From NCBI GenBank assembly GCA_009602735.1, contig WELA01010128.1, positions 47,733 to 68,175 on the forward strand: 20,443 nucleotides of DNA. Reading direction: 5' to 3'. The stretch is from Mesotaenium endlicherianum. Taxonomy: Eukaryota > Streptophyta > Zygnematophyceae > Zygnematales > Mesotaeniaceae. This document shows, piece by piece, positions 9,961 to 19,118 of this stretch. Made by a program: the position numbers and the translations under genes. Each line of letters starts with the position of its first letter. The stretch's first letter is position 1. Under the pieces are notes generated by a model. That model did not search any database. It saw only the letters and a program-made list of their open reading frames with translations, and was not told the DNA's origin.

Positions 9961-11776
9961 CAGTTGGGTGGTGAGTCAAGCAGCCAGCGTAAGAGAGTAG
10001 AAGCAGGAGCGGCGATTGTCTTAAGATGACCGGTATTTTGGAATGAATAAATGCACTCCATTGTGAGCTATTCGTGATGTAAACTGTTTGGCTTTGCCAT
10101 GATTTTTTATTAGCCAACCCCACCTAGTATGCTCTAGTTTAAATTGCACAAACTTGTAGCCACAAGAATACATCAGGTCTTTTGCAGCTAAAGCAGTGCT
10201 ACTTGTCGAGGGGACAAAAATATCACAGTCAACCCTTGAGCTTCTACTCAATAGTTGTCCATGCGTTCCTATGGGCTGCAAATTAGTACACATACTAGTA
10301 TACAAATGATTACATAAAGAGCTTATGTTCGTTGGATACATGTAGCAGAAGATGCAAAATGCACATATTGTTATGGTAGGAAACACAAATAATATGGTCA
10401 TATAATAAAAGGTGACACCAATAGTTTCCTCATAGAGATTCTCGATATGAATTGTGAATCATAACAAAAAATGAAGTGATGGAAGGCACATGGACACGTG
10501 TATAATCTGCTATCAATGCAACTGCAAACAAGTATCAAAGTAACTAGTTGTTATGTTATTTACTCGTACTTTGTAAGACTACAAATTGTGCAACAACCAC
10601 CAAGTTTTTCCATCATGTTAAGATCTCTTAGAACCATACAAACCGTTGGTTATGAGCCATAGAGGTATACGAGGAATCCCTTAAGAACGAAAAGCATAGG
10701 CTTCTGTTATTAGACCCATGAAACTATCTTAGCATATAAGCATCAGAATACTAACCGCATTGCACCACTATATCTTTCTGTTGACATATACAAAAACAAG
10801 AAACATTGAGGCTTTTGTGGTCCGAATTTGTACGATGAAATTGTCCCAGCAAAAATGCCACAGACTATTCAATTCATTGTATCACCGTCTTATTATTTTG
10901 TCATAAGAAAAGTCACCTTCCTTATGTTCGGGAGTCTTATGAATTAATTGGCATGAGAATGCTCACGAGACGTTAAAACGCGGCGTTAAAATAGGTCATG
11001 GTATGTGATGAAAAAGCTGACTACATTGACTCTAGTCATCTGGTAGAGGTTGTACCTCTGCACGTCGCGGGAAAAATGGTTTTAGGTGATATTTTTAGTT
11101 ACCACCCCATGGATTGAGTGGCTGTTCAAACTAGTTCAGACCAGTTCAAACAAGTTCAAATAGCCCGACATTTGTCGTACTCCGAATTGTGCTTGAAGAT
11201 CGGCTTGCGTCCTGATCGAGTGATCTGCGGCCTCTTTCAATAATGATGTACTATAGCATGCGATATAGCTCTAAAGTGTTGTGAAAAAAAACTTTGCTTC
11301 GGGCACACTCGCGCGAACTCGCGCACTAGCGCGGTTTAGCGCACTCGAGCACATTTGAGCGTGCGACCAAAGAAGGATTTGAGCCATCTGGGCGGTTAGA
11401 GAAAGGTCAACTGATCGTGACTGACGACGCCGAAAGTACGCTATCTGAATTCGTCTTCGCATTTGTCCGAATTGATGTTGAAGCCAGTTGAAGCCAGTTG
11501 AAGCATGTAGAAAGTGTGTAAGAGCCAGTAAAAGCAGATCCAAGTCAATCTAAGTTGCACTTTTTGGAGATGTCGCACGCGACCACATGCAATGTGCTCC
11601 TCAAGCTGCTTCAAACTAATAGCTAAAAAGACCAGGGAGAAGAGACGGGAATATCAAGCTCTCGCCCATGCTACTTGACTCAAGGCAGTGACATTGTCTG
11701 GCACATAACTAGTATCCGGGTGCCTCTCGCGCTTAGACTCCCAGACTATACATCGTGACCAGTGAGATAATTGAAA
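9961..11776. other. Intergenic region between UBA3 and the kinase-like gene
   Basis: About 1.8 kb without a convincing gene. AATAAA at 10046-10051 (86 bp after the UBA3 stop) and TGTAA at 10078-10082 are both possible poly(A) signals for UBA3. Open frames are short and lack motifs. The stretch 11120-11560 carries clustered short direct repeats (GTTCAAA/GTTCAGA every 9-10 bp near 11125-11160, CGCGCACT-like words near 11308-11350, and GAAGCCAGTT twice near 11480-11500). Confidence 0.6.
10046..10051 (+). terminator. Possible UBA3 polyadenylation signal AATAAA
   Basis: A perfect AATAAA lies 86 bp after the UBA3 stop codon, followed about 30 bp later by TGTAA, the signal common in many green algae. 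Which one is used cannot be told from sequence. Confidence 0.4.
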
Positions 11777-11858
11777 ATGAATGATAAGTTAGTGCCCATT
11801 GTCGCCCAGCCTGCTCCGGGACAGGCGCACTGCATCGAGCGCTTCGGTGCTTATGTTG
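11777..11858 (+). CDS. First coding exon of the zeta-fold kinase-like gene
   Basis: The ATG at 11777 opens 27 codons plus one base and ends at a consensus donor G|GTAAGC. The 3' part (CIERFGAYV) continues across the splice into VRQVGVPP, as in plant relatives, where an ERF-YVARQ segment opens the conserved region. The phase-1 junction fits the acceptor CCTCCTGCAG at 12300. An overlapping ATG at 11781 runs into a stop at once, which supports 11777. Confidence 0.75.
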
Positions 11859-12935
11859 GTAAGCTGGGCTTTTATTTCCTGTGCACTTTTTGACTTGGAA
11901 AGCTTTAACTTCCACAGAAGTGCTGAATCGATATAAGCAAAATGGTGTTTGATTCCGATGATATCTGCACATGGGCAATGCAGGCACGTCCACTTGCATC
12001 AAAGTGACTAAGATGCTGACGTGATGATGGAAACATGGGGATATATCCATCTGTGACTGATGTTGGAATCAGCAGGGCTGACTCCAAGCTTAGTGTCTGT
12101 CGAATAGTTTGCATGATACTAGGCTTATGAGATACGCCGTCAAGAGAGGCCTACTTTGTTTACTAATGACGCAAATTTCTTTCTGAGGAGTGAGCGTCCC
12201 TGAAGAGCATCTAAAAGAATAGACTTGGTCTGTTCTTCATGAGAACGATCACTTCGCATTTTGATCCCAAAAAGTTGCCGGCCCCTTGCGCCTCCTGCAG
12301 TCCGCCAGGTGGGCGTCCCGCCAGACCATCCTGTGGCTGCACCATTGGCTCAGGCAGCAGAGGACTATCTGAAGGGAGACAAGAGCAAGGCAGACCACAG
12401 CAGAGATGAAGTCCTGGCTCTCATCTGCAGTGCCACAGAGGCGCAGAGCGAGATCACCTTGACAGCCCAGCATCTGGTGGCTGAGCTGGACGCCTGCCTT
12501 GTCACCTACTTTGGCTTCCACTGGCACCATGCTGACGTCCTAGTCGACCAGGTACCATCCTAATTGACCTGGTCACATCCCAGTTGACCACGTAACATCC
12601 TCTTTGACCTGGTACCATCCTAGTTAACCTAATAACACATCCTAGTTCCCCTGATAATATCCCCATAGATTTGGTTATGTCCTAGTTGACCAGACACAGT
12701 GCACCTGCCTGTGGGACTCTAAGGTGCTGACGCCCCTGAATTTGGTTCAACGTTACTTGGATCAAGCTTCCTTCGGGCCCGCACCACATTTAGGCGGTTG
12801 AGTTTCTCAAGAAGCTTCCAAGTGGCATGCTGCTTCACCACCCACTGATGCATGCACTGGGATGCTCAGCACGCTGACATGTGGCGTGCCTCTGCTCGGC
12901 TCCGTCTGCTCCTCTCTGTGGCTCCTCTCTGGGGT

Positions 12936-13002
<67 letters not shown>

Positions 13003-13003
13003 N

Positions 13004-13059
<56 letters not shown>

Positions 13060-14056
13060 GGTACTCAACGGCCCCAGAGAGAAGCTGAAGCTGAAAGACG
13101 CTGTCAGGGCTGCCACCAGGTGTGCCTGGCTGGCCAGCTGAACCCCGGCCCCCTCCCCCTCCCCCCCTTGATCCTCTCTCTTCCCATGAAGCTTTGGCAT
13201 GAAGCTGTGGCATTTATTCATGTATATCTTTATTTACTTATTGATCTTTATGCTTTTGAAGACAGCCCTTTCCCGGTCAAGATTTTATTACGTGAAGCTT
13301 TTAAAATAAAGGTTTTTTCTATTCCCCTGAGAGAAGGCTTTTGACAGGATATTTTAAATTTGACACAAATGACACGAAGTCCAAAAACTCCACCCCTTGG
13401 CTGACGCCTGTGTCCTTGGAACCCGAGGCAAGACAAGGGGAAGCAAACGGGGATGCGCGTGACTAGAAGTAGACAACGATGTGCCACACAACAATGAGCT
13501 GCTTTGTTTTTTGCTGTTACTGTCGCTGTCAGTCTCTCTCATCACTAGAAGGCTGGACACAGTCACTGGCCCCTGTCTCTTCCGGCTATGAGTGGGGGGT
13601 TGGCCATGTCCCGTTGTCCCATTGTCCCACTGTCCCATTGTCCCGTTGAACTCCTCTTAGTGTCACCCTGCTGCCTGCACCTGCACCGTGGATGCATTTT
13701 CTCATCAAGCACTCCAAGTACCCGTGCATGCTCACACACGTCTGACACAACTTGCTGGATGCTCGTGAAACATCGTGAAGGCACGTGCTGTCCCCAGCAT
13801 GCGTTGATCATACAGGGTGCCTGCACGCCTGTGAGCTTCCACGGATCTTGCCGGGCTGCACTGGATGCTTGCGGAGGCAAGTTCAAAGATGTCTATATTA
13901 CCCCCCCCCCTCCCTCCCCCCCAATTAAAAAAAACAAAAAAAAACAAAAATACATGCGATACATTGCAACTATTGTGGAACTACTATTATCAGGCACTTG
14001 CGCATTCGTTGTCTCTCTCGCTCTCTCCCATAATCATGCACACGCGCGTGCAAACA

Positions 14057-14123
<67 letters not shown>

Positions 14124-17100
14124 GCGCACACACACCCACTCCTCCCACCCCCCCACCCCAAACCTCTCATCCCCCCCCACGCAGGGCGCAGCGCTACAAG
14201 AAGGTGATGGAGCACCTGGGCCCCAAGCAGCAGATGAGCATTCTGGTGGAGGAGATGCGCGCGCTCGCCCACCATGCGCCCGAGGCCTCGGCCGTGCCGC
14301 AGCAGGGCGAGGTGCTGGTACCCGCCGCCTCCGGCGTGCGCAGCCCCGTGCTGCTCCTCCTGGGAGGGGGCATGGGCGCCGGCAAGTCCACTGTCGTCAA
14401 GGAGGTTCTCAGCCGGTCAGTCGTCGTCGTCGTCAGCCTCCTCCTTCTGGTTGTTTCTTTGCAGCTTGATTCTGCAGCTTTTTATCTCTCTCTTTCTGCT
14501 AGTAATATATGTTATTGTTCCCGTCTTTGTTCTATTTGTTCCAATTTTGTGTGTTCCCAATTTTGTGTTTTTTTTGGTGTATAATGTTTGGAAGTCGGGC
14601 TGTGGCTTTTTGGAGGTTTTGTTGGTTTTGAACTTTGGTATTGTGTATATTTCTATCTTTGTCCCCTTCTTTTTAAATATAATCATTAATACCCCCCCGG
14701 TATTGAGTGACGAGTCTCCGTTGTTGAGCGCTGAGCTGGCTGACGTATGACTTCAGGCCGGGGGACGCAGCTCTCGCGTTCCCTCTCGACCTCCCGCGTT
14801 GGGAGCTGCGCTGCTTGTCGATGTTGCATGATATCGTTGCTTATTGATATTAATGTATACTAACAGAGCCGATAGGGCATAGCAGATATTCATGCGCGGG
14901 CGCAGTGCTAGTAAACGCCTAAGACCGCATATGCATCTGTGCTCATGCGTCCAAAGAGCAGCGGGATGTGCATGCACGTAGTTTTCTGACAAGCACAATT
15001 CAGATCAGCAACTTACTTGAGCTTACTATCCCCGGCCCAGCAGCTGACTCTGCATCCTGGCTTCCACTCTCTCTCATATCCCCCCCCCATCTCCCTCCCT
15101 CCCTCCCTCCATCCTTTCCTCCCTCCATACCTCCACCTCCTACCCTCCCTCCCTCCCTCCATCCATCCCTCCCTCCATCCCTCCCTGCAGGCTGTCTTCG
15201 CCTATCTTCCCCTTACTCCAGACCACCCAGAATCGCTTCCTGTACTACAACCTGCGTGCTGGAAAGTCTCCTGGAAGCCCTCACCAGTTGCCGGGACCCT
15301 CCCTTACTGGAGGAAATCCTCAGACCACCTGACTGCTGGATGTTTACGTGAAGACCAAAATCACAACCGCAACCCTGTGCCCCCTCTTTGCCTAACGAGG
15401 GAAGGGAAGCACGCTAGCTTGCGTGAATGGCTGCAGTTAGCTATGTATTCTTGCCGGTTAGTTCTTCACGCGCAGTTGTATTAGAGGCGCATGTGTCGCA
15501 TCATCGGACTCCGGCCTCACTCCTGCTTGTGTTGCAGGGGAGTGCTTGGCGTTTCATCAATATGGGTGAGCCTTTTGGCTGTCCACATGGTCGACGGGCT
15601 TGTTACTCGGTCAGCTGGCCTAGACCCAATTGACCCCGACGCTGTCGGAGGGCTGACTAGCGCAGGCTGTATGTGACGCGGAGGGCCTCTCTCTGCTGCT
15701 TGTTTGGGCGGAGGCTGCGTACACGTTACCCCCTGTTCCGGCCTGAGAACATTTGAGGCCACCAGGCTCAAGCTTGCGCTTCTGCAATGACCTGCGTGTT
15801 GAAGACGGGCCTTCTCCTCAATTCCTTCTCTCTCTCTCCCCCTCTCTATGTGTGTTTGTCCGTGTGTCTGTGAAAGTGGGTTGTGTGTGCGCGCGCGCGC
15901 GTGCGCACGGATTCCTGCATGCGTGCAGGCACTCGTGCGTGCTCATGTCTGTGTTCGTGCGTGCCTGGGCGCACGCATGCATGAGTGTCTTTGCGTGCGC
16001 ATGCTAGCTCGTGCGCGCAAGCGTGTGTGCGTGCGTGCCCACGCTTGTCCGTCCTCACATGCGTGTCTCCATGCCTGTGTTTCTGCCTGCGTGCGTGCAT
16101 GCGTGCGTGTGCGTGCGCGTGTGTCCGCGGGCGGGAGAGCGCAGCGCGAGTTTGTGAGCAGGCAGGCGGCGCTGTTTGGGCGGCTGGACCGGCTGTTTGC
16201 GCTGTACGGCGCCATCCTGACAGAGACGCGCGCGCTGCGGGGCGCACTCTTCTACGCGGCCGCGCTCGCGCTCGTCTTCGTCTTTACCAGCGTGCCCCGC
16301 ACCCAGGCCGGCCGCCTCCCCCTCATCACCGGTGAGTTTCGGGAGTCGCTGGTTGTGCGGGTTTTCCAATCGGGTGCGTGGGGCTCCTGCTGCTCCGCTT
16401 GCACTAAGGAATGGCTGAAGCAGGCGCCCTTCTCAGCCGCTGCTGTCTTCAAGATGCGGCTTTGAGGGTCGAAACGACGCTCATACAATTTCTGCCTTTC
16501 ATTCTCGGCTCCTGCCTCTCCCTCTTCTTCTTCCTTTCCCTCCCCTTCCCTCTTTCTTCCTCTCGCTCTCCCTCTCCCTCTTGCAGCCCTCTGAGTAGGG
16601 CANGAGGCGGACGCCTTCAAGGAAAAGGACGTCATCTACAAGGAGCTCTCGCAATCGGAGCACGGCGACATCTCCCAGGTCGCCCAGCTGGTGCGTGCGG
16701 GACAGGAGGCGAGGGCAGAAGGGGGGAGAGCCTGGAGGGACCCTGGAGGGAGCCTGGGGGAGGGAGCCTGGGGAGGGACCCTGGAGGGAGCCTGGGGGAG
16801 GGAGCCTGGAGGAGGGAGCTTGGAGCTTTTTGGGAACTACTTCTTGGATCTGGGGCTGAAGCTGCGGGAAGAAAAATATATAATGAAAGAAGCTTTTGAA
16901 ACGGCCCCATACCAATGCTTCCGACGGTAAGATTTTAAGAGGGTGCGCAGAAGGGAATGGGCCGAAGGTCGTTCCGCTTAATAAGTGCACCTTTTGCGGA
17001 AAGAAGAAGCGGTCGTCTGGATGAGGTTGCGACAATTACCACCCCATGAGAAGGAGGGAGGGAGGGTGGGGAGCGGGAAGGAGGAAGACTCGTCTTCTCT

Positions 17101-19057
17101 CACTTTGATGATACGCACCGGCGGTCCGAGCAGGCGTCGCTTGCAGCCACCTGGCGGCGACTCCTTCTCGCGCGTGCTTGCATCCCTCCATGCCATACCC
17201 GTTTCTGACATCCTTGGAACACGCTCGTCAGTGCCAGCTGTCCTCTGCGAGCACAGCTGGCTTGCATGTTCCTGTCGAGACCACGTACTGGACCCCCGAG
17301 ATTGAGCCACATGGCGATGCACAGCAGCTGTGTGGCGCTGCCTCCATGTCTGGCCACCACAGGAGGCTCCTCCCGTGGGATACTGAGTGCCTGAACGCGC
17401 GCACGTGTGTGTGTGTGTGTGTGTGTGTTTGTGCGTGTGCGCATGCGCAGGTGCACGAGTGCTCGACGCAGGCGGCGTCGTCGATGCTGGTCACGGCGCT
17501 CAACGAGGGCCGCGACGTCATCTTCGACGGCACCATGTCGTGGGAGCCCTTTGTCACGCAGACGCTCGCCATGGTGCGCGACGTGCACCGCCGCCGCTAC
17601 CGCCTTGGCCCCGGCTACCGCCGCCTCCCCGACGGCTCCTATGTCGAGCGCTACTGGGACCTCGCAGACGCCGAAGAGGGGGCCAAGGAGGGGCCTGCGG
17701 CTGGAGCAGGGGCCGGGGTTGGGGCTGGGGCTGCTGCTGCTGGCAGCGGGAACGGGGCGGGCGGTGCTGAGGTGGCAGCAGCAGCTGCTCCTTCCTCTGC
17801 TGCGACGTCCGGCGCCTCCCCCCCCCGGGCGAGGCTGCCGTACAGGGTGGAGCTCGTGGGCGTGATGTGCGACGCACACCTTGCGGTCAGCCGCGGCATG
17901 AGGTGGGCCCATTCGACCTCCGGCCGCCCTCGTCTCCCGCACACTGTCTCCGTGGTTGCAGCTGTCCCGTGCGTGGCGGAGGCTCATTGAGATACTATTT
18001 GCTGGAGAGGAGAGGTGCCCCCTCGTGTGAGGCGCAAGCGTGCGCGGGGGAGGGTGCTGGAAGGGCAGGAGAAGAGGGAGGGGCAGGGGCAGGGGCAGTA
18101 GGAGCAGGAGGAGGGGGGGAGGAGGGAAAGGAGGGGGAGGGGAGAGAAGGAAAGGGGGGGTATCTGGCTCCAGCGTATCATTTGTGCTCAGGCTCAGGCA
18201 AGAAGCTTCCGGGAGGCTGAAGCACTCAGTTCCCAGCGATGTTCACAGGCATCCGCTGCTGACAGCCGTTGATGACTTGCGCCAGGGGTAGTCCATGAGA
18301 AATTATTGAAGGAGCTCTACTCTGCCTCTGCCTCTGTCCCCTGCCTCGGCCTCGGCCTCGGCCTCTGCCTGTCCCCGTTTCTGGAAGACAGCCAACTTAC
18401 ACCTCTTTCGGGCGTGCGAGTGCGCACACACATACCCAGGCACAGGCGCGCACACACGCACGCACACACGCACACACACGCACACACACACACATGCGCG
18501 CACTGGAACAGATGGTAGACGGATCGGCTTCACCTGAAATGCTGTGCCTGGAGGCTGTCATTATCATGGCTGGGAACCCTCGCCCCCCAGCATGAGGCCT
18601 GCACAAGGAGAGGTACATAGCAGTAGCAGCGGCAGTAGACGCAGCAGTGGTGGCAGTATCCCACCCTTGGATCCAATCGCTCCAGCAACGCCATGGGGGC
18701 AAGGACCTTTCTCAGGGTGGCGTTTCATTCCCTTTTCTTTTCCTGTTCCTTTTTGTCTTGTTTTCTCTTCTTCTTTTGCAATCTGGGGTTTCTTGCACGG
18801 TGCGCTACTACTATGCGTCGTGTGCCAGGGGCACTCACATACATGCACGCGTGGCACGCGCCGCGCACGCTCCTCTCCTCCTCCTCTCCGCCTCCTTGCA
18901 GGCGAGCCATTCTGACGAGGAGAGGCGTGCCGGTGGGCAGCCAGCTGCGGTCGCACCGCCTGTTTGCAACGTCCATCCGCTACTACTGCAGCATCGTGGA
19001 CCATGCCACCATCTATTGCACCGACGCCATCGGGGGTCCCCCTGTGGTTTGTGCCCT

Positions 19058-19118
<61 letters not shown>

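Noticed and set aside
11041..11080. Possible tRNA fragment (GGTAGAGGTTGTACCTCTG)
   Set aside because: It forms only a small hairpin; no B box or acceptor stem was found.
15845..16465. 205-codon + strand open frame treated as one gene
   Set aside because: Only the part from about 16145 to 16331 looks like protein; the first half is Cys/Val/Arg-rich translation of GTGCGT repeats and the last part is intron.
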